Below are positions 22,117 to 30,161 of a DNA stretch of 42,041 nt, piece by piece. The first letter of the stretch is position 1, and each line of letters starts with the position of its first letter. The stretch is from Flavobacterium wongokense (GTDB taxonomy: Bacteria > Bacteroidota > Bacteroidia > Flavobacteriales > Flavobacteriaceae), in the NCBI RefSeq assembly GCF_021608265.1, contig NZ_JAKIHP010000009.1, positions 1-42,041 of the forward strand. Direction: 5' to 3'. The notes beneath the pieces were generated by a model. The model was not told the DNA's origin. It made no database searches and saw only the letters and a program-made list of their open reading frames with translations. The translations under genes were made by a program, and so were the position numbers.

Positions 22117-22223
22117 GTATAACTAGTCTATACTCCTGACAAAATCATCCCTATACGCCCATTTTTGAACAGATAGGCCTGATAATTATCATTCTTATAG
22201 CGTTAGCTAATATACCATATTTA
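22117..22223 (-). other. Candidate attI (primary integration site) next to recombinase gene
   Basis: The last cassette end TATAAC (22118..22123) faces TCTATA (22127..22132) across a 3-bp TAG spacer, giving two inverted core arms around the predicted crossover. CTATACTCC (22128..22136) is repeated directly as CTATACGCC (22151..22159), like the direct recombinase-binding repeats of known attI sites. A perfect 12-bp palindrome TGATAATTATCA lies at 22180..22191. No attC hairpin is present here, as expected of attI. Function is inferred from position. Confidence 0.6.
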
Positions 22224-23267
22224 TTACAAATCATCGAACGGACTTTTAATTTGTTGAATACTTTTAGTGCTAACATGGGTATATATTTCCGTAGTCTTAC
22301 TACGGCTGTGGCCCAAGAGTTCCTGAATATAGCGTAAATCGGTACCGCTTTCCAGTAAATGGGTGGCATAGCTGTGTCGCAGCCAATGTAAGGTAACTGG
22401 TTTTGTAATATTAGCTTTAAAAAGGGCATGCCTCAAAACACTCTGTAAGCTTTTATCGGAATAGGGAGCTCCAGCCACATAACCCTCAAACAAATAATGC
22501 ACGGGCTTGTAACTCTTGTAATATTCCCGAAGTAGTTCCAATATCTTTGGGCTCAACGGAACTATGCGGTCCTTTTTTCCTTTGGCATTCTGCAGCAGCA
22601 CAATGTTCCGCTTCGAATCAATATGCAATGGTTTTAATGCCAGCAGTTCACCACAACGCAAACCGCAGCTGTAAATCAGGCTCAGCATGGCACGGTGCTT
22701 AATGTTGGAATGTGCTTCCAGTATTGCCTTAACTTCATCTTTGCTCAAAACGTTTGGCAAAGCCTTGGCACGCTTAGGTCGATGGATGTTTTCCACATCA
22801 ATCTTCCGGTCCCCAACAGTCATGAAAAACAACTTCAACGCACTTACTACCTGGTTCTGGTAGGAAGCCGACAACCCCTGTTTTAATATGTGTTCATTAT
22901 TATATTGCACCACATCATCATTCCCAATTTCATTCAGCGCCCTATCATTGAAAAACGTCAAAAAGGACTTTGTGGCGTCAACATAAGTTGTTATAGTACT
23001 CTCGCTGTAACGTTTCGAGCGCATCCATAGTTTAAGGTTCTTCAAACCCCGCAAACCTTCTTCATTGGGCTGCAAAGCTGCTTCCAAAGGCAGTCCTGTC
23101 ATCCTTCGGTTTTCCTCTGTGTCCGGGATGTGCCACAGCTTAAGCGACTGGCTCCATCTGCAGCCGGGAATCGATTTTACGGCATACAAAAGCAGCTCAT
23201 CCTTTTGAAAAACCACGGCTATGCGTTGTTCACCACGGTGTGTTATCGTCCTTGCATTCCATTTCAT
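22224..23267 (-). CDS. Tyrosine recombinase (XerC/D-length, non-IntI) beside the cassette array
   Basis: 347 residues with a complete active site: R204 (CGLRCGE), K229 (NAKGKKDR), H294 and R297 (LHWLRHSYATHLL), H320 (ELLGH), Y329 (TTEIYTH). An extra N-terminal module of about 70 residues (VVFQKDELLLYAVKSIPGCRW...LWHIPDT, HARP-like in pattern) precedes the SAM-like core-binding domain. Spacing from catalytic Lys to HxxR is 65 residues; it is about 72 in E. coli XerD and about 106 in IntI1, so the IntI-specific insertion is absent. The C-terminus IKSPFDDL resembles the V-x-SPLD end of IntI. It is transcribed toward the array, an orientation known only in a minority of integrons. The best candidate for moving the cassettes; not proven. 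Confidence 0.9.
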   Translation of the reverse strand: MKWNARTITHRGEQRIAVVFQKDELLLYAVKSIPGCRWSQSLKLWHIPDTEENRRMTGLPLEAALQPNEEGLRGLKNLKLWMRSKRYSESTITTYVDATKSFLTFFNDRALNEIGNDDVVQYNNEHILKQGLSASYQNQVVSALKLFFMTVGDRKIDVENIHRPKRAKALPNVLSKDEVKAILEAHSNIKHRAMLSLIYSCGLRCGELLALKPLHIDSKRNIVLLQNAKGKKDRIVPLSPKILELLREYYKSYKPVHYLFEGYVAGAPYSDKSLQSVLRHALFKANITKPVTLHWLRHSYATHLLESGTDLRYIQELLGHSRSKTTEIYTHVSTKSIQQIKSPFDDL

Positions 23268-23338
23268 AAGTAACTAAATAAACAAATCTCATTTATATCC
23301 TGCTACACTTTTTCTATACATCTTATTTGACACAACTA

Positions 23339-23446
23339 TCGTCACTTCGAGTGTTTTTGGCGTAGCCAAAAATGTATCGAGAAGTTTTATCTAAATGACC
23401 GTTCTCGATATAATTTTTACTTCGTAAAAATCACTCGAACTGACGA
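23339..23446. repeat. REP/MITE-like inverted repeat
   Basis: TCGTCACTTCGAGTG at one end and CACTCGAACTGACGA at the other are imperfect inverted repeats. Inside are two small hairpins (TTTTTGGC-GTA-GCCAAAAA and ATTTTTAC-TTC-GTAAAAAT) and TATCGAGAA/TTCTCGATA, so the whole folds as a cruciform. No coding capacity. Confidence 0.75.
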
Positions 23447-23730
23447 TATATTATTTCAGATTTAATAATCTCATTTTCTTTAAAACTCTTTCAGGTCTTG
23501 TCCACAACTTCTCCACAAAAACAACCCCTTTTGCGAACAAAACACGAATATGACCCGAACAACATCCGAACAACGCTTTCAAAAATGCCAATTTAACTGC
23601 TAACTAAACGTAACTAGCAGTAACTAGCATTCAAATACGCTCATTAGTGTTCAAAATCATCCACTAACGATCAGGCTGTGAGAACCGAACAAATAAATAC
23701 TTATCTTTAAATCCTTAAATTAAAAATGCC

Positions 23731-23775
23731 GCCACTTCGAGCTTTTTTGGCTTAGCCAAAAATGTATCGAGTAGC
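23731..23775. repeat. Half copy of the 23339 REP-like element
   Basis: GCCACTTCGAGC, TTTTTTGGC-TTA-GCCAAAAA and TGTATCGAG match the left half of 23339..23446; the right half is missing. Confidence 0.65.
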
Positions 23776-23796
23776 TTTAAAACAAACCACAAACCA

Positions 23797-25074
23797 ATGA
23801 AAAAACTCTTCCTCTTCAGCTTACTATTCGCCACAATAGCAATAAACGCACAGGATACTTACATCCAATGCGGCAAACTCATCGACACCAAAAGTGGAAA
23901 AGTCCTTACCAATAAAACCATAATCGTTTCAGGCAAAACCATCAAAAGTATCGAGGACGGCCTTCTTCACGGGGTATTGGTAGAAGATGTAGTTATCGAC
24001 CTCAGGACCAAAACCGTAATGCCAGGCTGGATTGACATGCACGTACACCTCGAAGGGGAAACCAGCCCAACAGCATATATCGAGGAGTTCACACTAAATG
24101 ATGCAGACATAGCCTACAATGCCGAGGTATTTGCTAAAACAACTCTAATGGCCGGATTTACCACCGTAAGGGATTTGGGAGGTAGTGGCGTAAATGTTTC
24201 GCTGCGCAATGCAATCAATGCGGGCAAGGTAATCGGCCCAAGGATTTTTACTGCCGAAAAAGCATTGGCTTCCACAGGCGGGCATGCAGACCCAACCAAC
24301 GGCTATAAAAAATCATTAGTAGGCAATCCGGGACCAAAGGAAGGTGTCGTGAATAGCATTGAAGACGCAAAAGAGGCTGTGCGCTGGCGTTATAAAAATG
24401 GTGCCGACTGGATAAAGATAACAGCAACCGGCGGTGTCCTTAGTGTTGCCAAAAGTGCCGGAAATCCGCAGTTCACGCAGCAGGAAATTGAGGCAATCGT
24501 GGCTACTGCTAAAGATTACGGAATGAAAGTCGCTGCCCACGCCCACGGCGATGAAGGAATGCAACGGGCTGTAAGAGCAGGTGTAAAAACCATCGAGCAC
24601 GGAACCGAAATGAGCGAGGCAACCATGGAACTCATGATAAAGAACAATGCATATCTGGTACCCACCATCACAGCAGGAAAAGCGGTTGAGGAAAATGCCA
24701 AAAAGCCCAATTATTATCCGGGCATTGTGGTTCCGAAAGCGTTGGCCATTGGCCCGAAAATACAAGGCACATTTGCTAAGGCATACAAAAAAGGGGTTCC
24801 AATTGCGTTTGGTACCGATGCCGGAGTATTTGAACACGGACTCAATGCACGCGAATTCATTTACATGACCGAAGCCGGAATGCCTATCATCAAAGCCCTG
24901 CAGGCAGCAACTACGACCAATGCAATGTTATTGGATATGGATAAACAAATCGGCTCTATTGAACCGGGTTTCCTAGCCGATATCATCGCGACCAACGACG
25001 ACCCAACACAAAACATCAGCACCGTAACTAATGTAGTATTCGTAATGAAAGAGGGCATTGTCTACAAGCAGTAA
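23797..25074 (+). CDS. Secreted amidohydrolase (prolidase/imidazolonepropionase-like)
   Basis: 425 residues with a signal peptide MKKLFLFSLLFATIAINAQ. Metal-dependent amidohydrolase fold: H82 and H84 (WIDMHVHLEG), a putative carbamylated K207 (ADWIKITATGG), H248/H250 (VAAHAHG), H268 (TIEHGTEM) and D341 (AFGTDAGV). This set matches the periplasmic Xaa-Pro or aryl-dipeptidase-like branch common in Bacteroidota. It is exported, so it probably hydrolyses peptide or amide nutrients. Exact substrate cannot be read from sequence. A strong palindrome follows the stop. Confidence 0.88.
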   Translation: MKKLFLFSLLFATIAINAQDTYIQCGKLIDTKSGKVLTNKTIIVSGKTIKSIEDGLLHGVLVEDVVIDLRTKTVMPGWIDMHVHLEGETSPTAYIEEFTLNDADIAYNAEVFAKTTLMAGFTTVRDLGGSGVNVSLRNAINAGKVIGPRIFTAEKALASTGGHADPTNGYKKSLVGNPGPKEGVVNSIEDAKEAVRWRYKNGADWIKITATGGVLSVAKSAGNPQFTQQEIEAIVATAKDYGMKVAAHAHGDEGMQRAVRAGVKTIEHGTEMSEATMELMIKNNAYLVPTITAGKAVEENAKKPNYYPGIVVPKALAIGPKIQGTFAKAYKKGVPIAFGTDAGVFEHGLNAREFIYMTEAGMPIIKALQAATTTNAMLLDMDKQIGSIEPGFLADIIATNDDPTQNISTVTNVVFVMKEGIVYKQ

Positions 25075-25085
25075 TTGTATTGAAC

Positions 25086-25152
25086 TGTCATTCCCGCGAA
25101 GGCGGGAATCTATTTGGAATTATTGTGGATTCCCGCCTTCGCGGGAATGACA
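25086..25152. repeat. REP-like palindrome after amidohydrolase
   Basis: TGTCATTCCCGCGAAGGCGG and its exact inverted copy surround a short AT-rich loop. It could work as a terminator or mRNA stabiliser; the type is common as a dispersed repeat. Confidence 0.8.
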
Positions 25153-25194
25153 AAACTATGTGATAATAGTAATTTACAATTCAACAATTTTCCT

Positions 25195-25202
25195 TAAATT
25201 TG
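25195..25202 (+). promoter_or_regulatory. -7 box (TAAATTTG)
   Basis: TAnnTTTG match 27 bp before the ATG at 25230. Confidence 0.5.
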
Positions 25203-25229
25203 CTCTCCTAAAATAAAATACCACTAAAT

Positions 25230-25412
25230 ATGGGAATGAATAAAAACACCGTCCTGGGTTGGGCAACCTTTGTGATGATTATCATGGGATTATTACTTAT
25301 TGCACTCGGAGCGTTTCGTTACGATGAAACAGCAGGATGGGGATTTGGAGCAGTAGGAGTTGGTTTCCTAGCAAATGCATGGGTTTTCAGCTCATTAAAG
25401 GGAAGGCTTTAG
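25230..25412 (+). CDS. CAL67264-type small membrane protein
   Basis: 60 residues. Two membrane helices, VLGWATFVMIIMGLLLIALGAF and a Gly-rich second helix (GWGFGAVGVGFLANAWVFSSL), with a short RYDETA loop. It matches the CAL67264 family I recall from Flavobacteriia; that family has no assigned function. The gene is monocistronic, with its own -7 box, between a REP palindrome and AATTCAAAATT repeats. Confidence 0.82.
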   Translation: MGMNKNTVLGWATFVMIIMGLLLIALGAFRYDETAGWGFGAVGVGFLANAWVFSSLKGRL

Positions 25413-25420
25413 GATTATTC

Positions 25421-25576
25421 TAAATTTTGAATTTTAAATTTTGAATTGGTTTCGTGATAGCATCAAATTACCGTTATCAAATTACCTAATCATAAATGAA
25501 AGTTTAAAAAGAGAAGACTTCCAATCGTAAAAAACAAATAGAATAATTCAAAATTTAGAATTCAAAATTCAAAATA
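25421..25576. repeat. AATTCAAAATT-type inverted repeat element, copy 1
   Basis: 156 bp bounded by AAATTTTGAATTTTAAATTT on the left and its inverted counterpart (AATTCAAAATTTAGAATTC) on the right. The interior begins GGTTTCGTGATAGCATCAAA, shared with the copy at 27751..27894. MITE-like; no coding capacity. Confidence 0.7.
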
Positions 25577-25637
25577 ATTTAAACAACCACAGTTAAAATG
25601 AGATATGCTTTCATGGCTTAATTATTAAATTAACATA

Positions 25638-25985
25638 ATGAAAGACAACTTAATTGCTAATAAGACATTTGATTTTGCATTATCAAGTATTGATTTATAT
25701 ATTAAACTCAAAAAAGAAAATGAATTTATAATTTCAAGACAAATCATGAGATCTGCAACAAGCATTGGAGCGAATGTAGAAGAAGCTATAGCTGCCCAAT
25801 CGAGAAAAGATTTTATAAATAAACTTTCAATAGCTTCAAAAGAGGCAAGAGAAACAAAATATTGGTTAAGATTGTTGGAAAAATCAGAATTGACTAAAAT
25901 AGAAATTAAAAACTATCTAACAGAAATAGAGCACATTATCAATATTATAACCAAGATAATCAAAACAACACAAGAAAAAAAATAA
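25638..25985 (+). CDS. Four-helix-bundle protein (23S rRNA IVS-type)
   Basis: 115 residues with the family pattern: FDFALSSIDLYIKLKK, ISRQIMRSATSIGANVEEA, DFINKLSIASKEARETKYWL, then a Leu/Ile-rich last helix. The family is known from ORFs in 23S rRNA intervening sequences and as the Avd subunit of diversity-generating retroelements, and is otherwise widespread in Bacteroidota with unknown role. No reverse transcriptase or template repeat is present here. The gene is framed by AATTCAAAATT repeats on both sides, as if it travelled with them. Confidence 0.88.
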   Translation: MKDNLIANKTFDFALSSIDLYIKLKKENEFIISRQIMRSATSIGANVEEAIAAQSRKDFINKLSIASKEARETKYWLRLLEKSELTKIEIKNYLTEIEHIINIITKIIKTTQEKK

Positions 25986-26013
25986 TTCAAAATTCAAAAT
26001 TTAAAATTCAAAA
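25984..26013. repeat. AATTCAAAATT repeat right of the four-helix gene
   Basis: Three tandem ATTCAAAAT/ATTTAAAAT units between the four-helix-bundle stop codon and ettA. Confidence 0.7.
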
Positions 26014-26022
26014 TAACTAATC

Positions 26023-27717
26023 ATGAGTGATGATAAAAAAGTAATCTTCTCGATGCAGCGATTGAGCAAATCGTATCAGGGAAGTGATAAGCAGGTATTA
26101 AAAAACATCTACCTAAGTTTCTTCTACGGAGCAAAGATTGGTATCCTTGGACTTAACGGTTCGGGTAAATCTTCATTATTGAAAATCATTGCAGGAGTAG
26201 ACAAGAATTACCAGGGCGATGTAGTATTCCAACAGGGTTATACTGTGGGGTATTTAGAGCAGGAACCACAATTGGATGAAACCAAAACAGTAATCGAAAT
26301 TGTTCGTGAAGGCGTTGCCGAAACGATGGCAATTTTGGATGAGTTCAACAAAATCAACGATATGTTTGGCCTGCCTGAGGTTTATGAAGATGCCGATAAG
26401 ATGCAGAAACTAATGGACCGCCAGGCTGAACTACAGGATAAGATTGATGCCGCAGGAGCATGGGAGATTGACAACAAACTTGAAGTAGCAATGGATGCAC
26501 TGCGTACTCCCGATGCAGATACGCCAATCAAGGTATTGTCTGGTGGAGAGAAAAGACGTGTGGCACTTTGCCGTCTGTTATTGCAGAATCCGGATGTATT
26601 ATTGCTTGATGAGCCAACCAACCACCTGGATGCGGAAAGCGTATTGTGGTTAGAGCAACATTTGGCACAATATGCCGGAACCGTAATTGCCGTAACGCAC
26701 GACCGTTATTTCCTTGACAATGTTGCAGGCTGGATTTTGGAATTGGATAGAGGTGAAGGTATTCCGTGGAAAGGAAACTACTCGTCATGGCTGGAGCAAA
26801 AATCTAAACGTATGGAGCAGGAAGAAAAAGTGGCGTCCAAACGTAGAAAAACTTTAGAGCGTGAGCTGGATTGGGTAAGACAAGGAGCCAAAGGCCGTCA
26901 GACCAAACAAAAAGCGCGTTTGCAGAACTACGACAAACTCTTGAATGAAGACCAGAAAGAGCTTGACGAAAAACTGGAAATCTACATCCCGAACGGTCCA
27001 CGTTTGGGAACCAATGTGATTGAAGCTAAAAACGTTGCCAAAGCTTTTGGCGACAAATTACTATACGATAACCTAAACTTCACTTTGCCACAGGCAGGAA
27101 TTGTTGGAATCATCGGGCCAAACGGTGCCGGTAAATCGACAATCTTCCGAATGATTATGGGTGAGGAAAAACCTGATGCTGGTGAATTCACCATTGGGGA
27201 TACCGTTAAGATTGCCTATGTTGACCAGTCGCATTCCAACATCGACCCGAATAAATCCATTTGGGAAAACTTCTGCGACGGACAGGAACTAATCATGATG
27301 GGCGGAAGACAGGTAAATTCAAGAGCCTACCTTTCCAGGTTCAACTTTGGAGGAAGCGAGCAGAACAAAAAAGTGTCGGCCTTGTCTGGTGGAGAGCGAA
27401 ACCGCCTGCATTTGGCAATGACTTTGAAGGAAGAAGGAAATGTATTGTTGCTGGATGAGCCTACAAACGACCTGGATATCAACACGCTTCGTGCTTTGGA
27501 GGAAGGTTTGGAAAACTTCGCGGGTTGTGCCGTAGTAATCAGTCACGACCGTTGGTTTTTGGACAGGATCTGTACACACATTTTGGCTTTTGAAGGCAAC
27601 TCGGAAGTGTATTGTTTTGAAGGCGGATTCTCTGAATATGAAGAGAATAAAAAGAAACGTTTGGGTGTCGATCTGACTCCAACCCGAATCAAATACAGGA
27701 AACTGATAAGAAACTAA
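26023..27717 (+). CDS. ettA: Energy-dependent translational throttle protein EttA (ABC-F)
   Basis: 564 residues. Two ATP-binding cassettes: GLNGSGKSS, LSGGEKRRVALCR and LLLDEPTNHLD in the first; GPNGAGKST, LSGGERNRLHLAM and LLLDEPTNDLD in the second. Between them is the charged linker with ERELDWVRQGAKGRQTKQKA, and the EttA-type arm in the first domain (MDRQAELQDKIDAAGAWEID). No membrane segments. Binds the ribosomal E site and gates the first elongation cycle according to ATP/ADP in E. coli. Full length for the family. Confidence 0.95.
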   Translation: MSDDKKVIFSMQRLSKSYQGSDKQVLKNIYLSFFYGAKIGILGLNGSGKSSLLKIIAGVDKNYQGDVVFQQGYTVGYLEQEPQLDETKTVIEIVREGVAETMAILDEFNKINDMFGLPEVYEDADKMQKLMDRQAELQDKIDAAGAWEIDNKLEVAMDALRTPDADTPIKVLSGGEKRRVALCRLLLQNPDVLLLDEPTNHLDAESVLWLEQHLAQYAGTVIAVTHDRYFLDNVAGWILELDRGEGIPWKGNYSSWLEQKSKRMEQEEKVASKRRKTLERELDWVRQGAKGRQTKQKARLQNYDKLLNEDQKELDEKLEIYIPNGPRLGTNVIEAKNVAKAFGDKLLYDNLNFTLPQAGIVGIIGPNGAGKSTIFRMIMGEEKPDAGEFTIGDTVKIAYVDQSHSNIDPNKSIWENFCDGQELIMMGGRQVNSRAYLSRFNFGGSEQNKKVSALSGGERNRLHLAMTLKEEGNVLLLDEPTNDLDINTLRALEEGLENFAGCAVVISHDRWFLDRICTHILAFEGNSEVYCFEGGFSEYEENKKKRLGVDLTPTRIKYRKLIRN

Positions 27718-27721
27718 AAAA

Positions 27722-27746
27722 AAATCCCGGGTAACCGGGATTTTTT
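27722..27746 (+). terminator. Terminator after ettA
   Basis: ATCCCGG-GTAA-CCGGGAT stem followed by TTTTTT, just downstream of the stop. Confidence 0.9.
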
Positions 27747-27750
27747 ATTA

Positions 27751-27894
27751 TAAATTTTGAATTTTGAATTTTAAATTGGTTCCGTCATAGCATCAAACTA
27801 AATAATTATGAAAGGAATGGGTTCAAAAAAGGACGTATCTTCATCGCAATAATAGGTACAATAATTCAAAATTTAAAATTCAAAATTCAAAATA
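27751..27894. repeat. AATTCAAAATT-type inverted repeat element, copy 2
   Basis: 144 bp with the same ends as 25421..25576 and a related interior start (GGTTCCGTCATAGCATCAAA), so they are copies of one element. Confidence 0.7.
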
Positions 27895-27928
27895 GAAAAA
27901 CTGTGTTTTTTTTATTCGGCAAATAGTT

Positions 27929-27936
27929 TATATTTG
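27929..27936 (+). promoter_or_regulatory. -7 box (TATATTTG) for the hybrid kinase
   Basis: TAnnTTTG match 20 bp before the ATG at 27957. Confidence 0.6.
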
Positions 27937-27956
27937 GAGCACTAACCTCGTATGCG

Positions 27957-30161
27957 ATGACCAAAACTAAATTATTTGGTTTACTTATAGCGTTCCTTTT
28001 TTGTTTTACCAATGCTCTTGCACAAGAGTATAAAGCGGAAAAAGCCGAAATAGAAAGATTGCTTAATCAGACCGTTGCCGAATTTAACGATGCCCAATTT
28101 GACAAGGCATTGGAATCTTCAAAACAGGCTCTGATTAACTCCTTTGCTATTAATGACGATTCCTATATAGCGCAGTCCTACAATACGATAGGGGTTATCT
28201 ACAACGAGTGCTCCGATTCCAAAAAGGCAATAGGCTTTTATGAAAAAGCGCTTTCCTACGCAAAAAAAGCCAATAAGGATAAGCTCTACAACTGGATTTA
28301 TGGAAACCTCGGCAGCGTTTATTACTACAACCAGCTTGATGTTCCCAAAGGGATTAATTATTATAAAAAAGCATTGTATTATGCGGTAAAGATTAAGGAT
28401 ACTACCGAAATCAATTATACCAAAATGAACATTGTCAGTGCTTATTTTGCTATCGATAAGTTTGACGAAGGGACGATGTACCTAAACGAAATCAAGGATA
28501 ATATTCTGAAGCACGGCAATGAGGAAACCAAGATGAGGATGAATTCACTGCTTGGGATTTACACTACAAACCACAATAAAAAAGCCGAAGCGGAAGCATA
28601 TTATGCCAAAGCACAGAAAATTGCAGAGGAAAATCATTTTAATTCGTACCTAATCAGCATTTACGAAAACCTCACACGGCATTACAAATATTATAACGAA
28701 CCTGAAAAAGCACAGCTATATAAAGTTAAATTAGATTCGCTCAGCAAAGTATTGTATTCTGAGGAAAAACTCAACAACATTCAGAAAGCCGCAATACAGA
28801 TTGAGCTCGACGAATACAAAATGCAATTGGAACGGGTAGAGCAGGCAAACAGCAGCCATCAAAAAAGCCTGAAGGAATCCAAGCTGATTGTAATCCTGTT
28901 TATCGTCATCCTGATTATATTATTATTGTTCTTATTGACCTTGTACAAAAGCATCAAGTTAAGGGAACAGGCCAACGCCGAACTCAAAAAAGCCAATGAG
29001 GAATTGGTTATTGCAAAAGAAAAAGCAGAAGAGGCTTCACAGCTCAAATCACAGTTTGTCTCTACGATAACGCACGAATTGAGAACGCCTTTGTATGGTG
29101 TGGTTGGGATTACCAACATCATCATGGACGAGCATAAGGAGTTGGGCAACAGCCCGCATTTAAAATCCCTGAAGTTCTCGGCCAAATACTTATTGGCATT
29201 GGTAAATGATATCCTTCAAATCAACAAAATAGAGGAGAAGCGCATCGTTTTGGAAAACCTGATCTTCAATCTTACCGATGAGATTACGCTGATTAAAAAC
29301 TCGGTGGAATACATCGCCGATAAGAACAATGACAAATTCACCATTGAAATTGACACTGCCATACCCGAATTCCTGATTGGTGATAAACTGCGCCTGTCGC
29401 AAATCATCATGAACCTGGTGAGCAATGCACTGAAGTTTACCAAAAATGGCGAAGTAACCATTTCCGCCGATTTGAAGAGAGTCGAGAACAAAATGAATTA
29501 TATAGAGTTCAAGGTCAAGGATACCGGAATAGGGATTGCCAAAGAACACCAGGAAAAGATTTTTGATAAGTTTGTCCAGATAGAGCGCAAGGAAGAAGAT
29601 TATCAAGGCACTGGTTTGGGCTTGTCAATCGTGGCACGTTTGGTCGAATTGTTTGATAGTGAAATCCATTTGGAGAGCGAAGAAAACGTAGGCACGACCT
29701 TTTCCTTTATTATCGGATTTGAATTTGATGAAGCAAAATCAATAGAAATCATCAATAACATTGAAGTAGATTTATCCACCAGCCATTTGTATAATATATT
29801 GGTGGTCGAAGACAATAAAATCAATCAGGTGGTTACCAAAAAAATAATCCAGAGCAGTAATATGAGCTGTACCATTGTTGATGACGGTTATGCAGCATTG
29901 GTGGCTTTGGAGCGCGAATCTTTTGATTTGATACTAATGGATATCAACATGCCGTTAATCAACGGTTTTGAGACTACAAGGAAAATCAGGGAAAAAGGGA
30001 TTACCATTCCGGTGATTGCGCTGACGGCTTTTGACAAGGAGGAAGTTACCGAAGAAGCCATTTCGGTAGGTATGAATGACATCATGGTCAAGCCTTTTGA
30101 ACCGTCAAAGCTGTTCCAGGTAATATCCAACCAAATAAAACAAAACGAAAACGCTGGTTAA
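27957..30161 (+). CDS. TPR-containing hybrid sensor histidine kinase/response regulator
   Basis: 734 residues. Signal peptide (1-22), periplasmic TPR repeats (about 35-265), a membrane helix (310-330), DHp domain with H373 in FVSTITHELRTPLYG, HATPase with N490 region (NLVSNALKFTKNG), DTGIGI and GTGLGLS, then a receiver domain with D662 in LILMDINMP and the late Lys in VKPFEPS. It senses something through its TPR domain and phosphorylates its own receiver; the downstream partner is unknown. No output DNA-binding domain. Its stop codon overlaps that of the convergent helicase gene. Confidence 0.92.
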   Translation: MTKTKLFGLLIAFLFCFTNALAQEYKAEKAEIERLLNQTVAEFNDAQFDKALESSKQALINSFAINDDSYIAQSYNTIGVIYNECSDSKKAIGFYEKALSYAKKANKDKLYNWIYGNLGSVYYYNQLDVPKGINYYKKALYYAVKIKDTTEINYTKMNIVSAYFAIDKFDEGTMYLNEIKDNILKHGNEETKMRMNSLLGIYTTNHNKKAEAEAYYAKAQKIAEENHFNSYLISIYENLTRHYKYYNEPEKAQLYKVKLDSLSKVLYSEEKLNNIQKAAIQIELDEYKMQLERVEQANSSHQKSLKESKLIVILFIVILIILLLFLLTLYKSIKLREQANAELKKANEELVIAKEKAEEASQLKSQFVSTITHELRTPLYGVVGITNIIMDEHKELGNSPHLKSLKFSAKYLLALVNDILQINKIEEKRIVLENLIFNLTDEITLIKNSVEYIADKNNDKFTIEIDTAIPEFLIGDKLRLSQIIMNLVSNALKFTKNGEVTISADLKRVENKMNYIEFKVKDTGIGIAKEHQEKIFDKFVQIERKEEDYQGTGLGLSIVARLVELFDSEIHLESEENVGTTFSFIIGFEFDEAKSIEIINNIEVDLSTSHLYNILVVEDNKINQVVTKKIIQSSNMSCTIVDDGYAALVALERESFDLILMDINMPLINGFETTRKIREKGITIPVIALTAFDKEEVTEEAISVGMNDIMVKPFEPSKLFQVISNQIKQNENAG

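Larger units (their letters stand above)
1..22132 (-). other. Integron-like gene-cassette array (32 attC-like sites)
   Basis: Thirty-two related repeats of 115-126 bp alternate with unrelated inserts of about 0.3-0.85 kb, nearly all holding one minus-strand gene. In every insert the bases after the left GTTA (or GTTG) are the reverse complement of the bases before the right TAAC (or CAAC), usually for 8-10 bp, and the pair is specific to that insert. In integrons the last bases of a cassette's own attC travel at the cassette front, which gives exactly this pattern; that it is an integron here is inference from structure. The array reads right to left, with a recombinase gene and candidate attI at the right end. 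It is open at the left window edge. Confidence 0.92.
23268..23796. other. Intergenic region at array/chromosome boundary
   Basis: No gene of reasonable length. It holds a MITE/REP-like inverted repeat (23339..23446), a half copy of it (23731..23775), and a stretch with GTAACTAGCAGTAACTAGCA direct repeats near 23610-23629. The recombinase promoter must lie at the left edge; I could not identify a clear -7/-33 pair. Confidence 0.5.

Noticed and set aside
22224..23267. Calling the recombinase a standard IntI
   Set aside because: The spacing between catalytic Lys and HxxR is too short for the IntI insertion and the gene points into the array; the name would hide the interesting point.
25638..25985. 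Diversity-generating retroelement, suggested by an Avd-like four-helix bundle
   Set aside because: No reverse transcriptase, template repeat or variable repeat is visible in the window.
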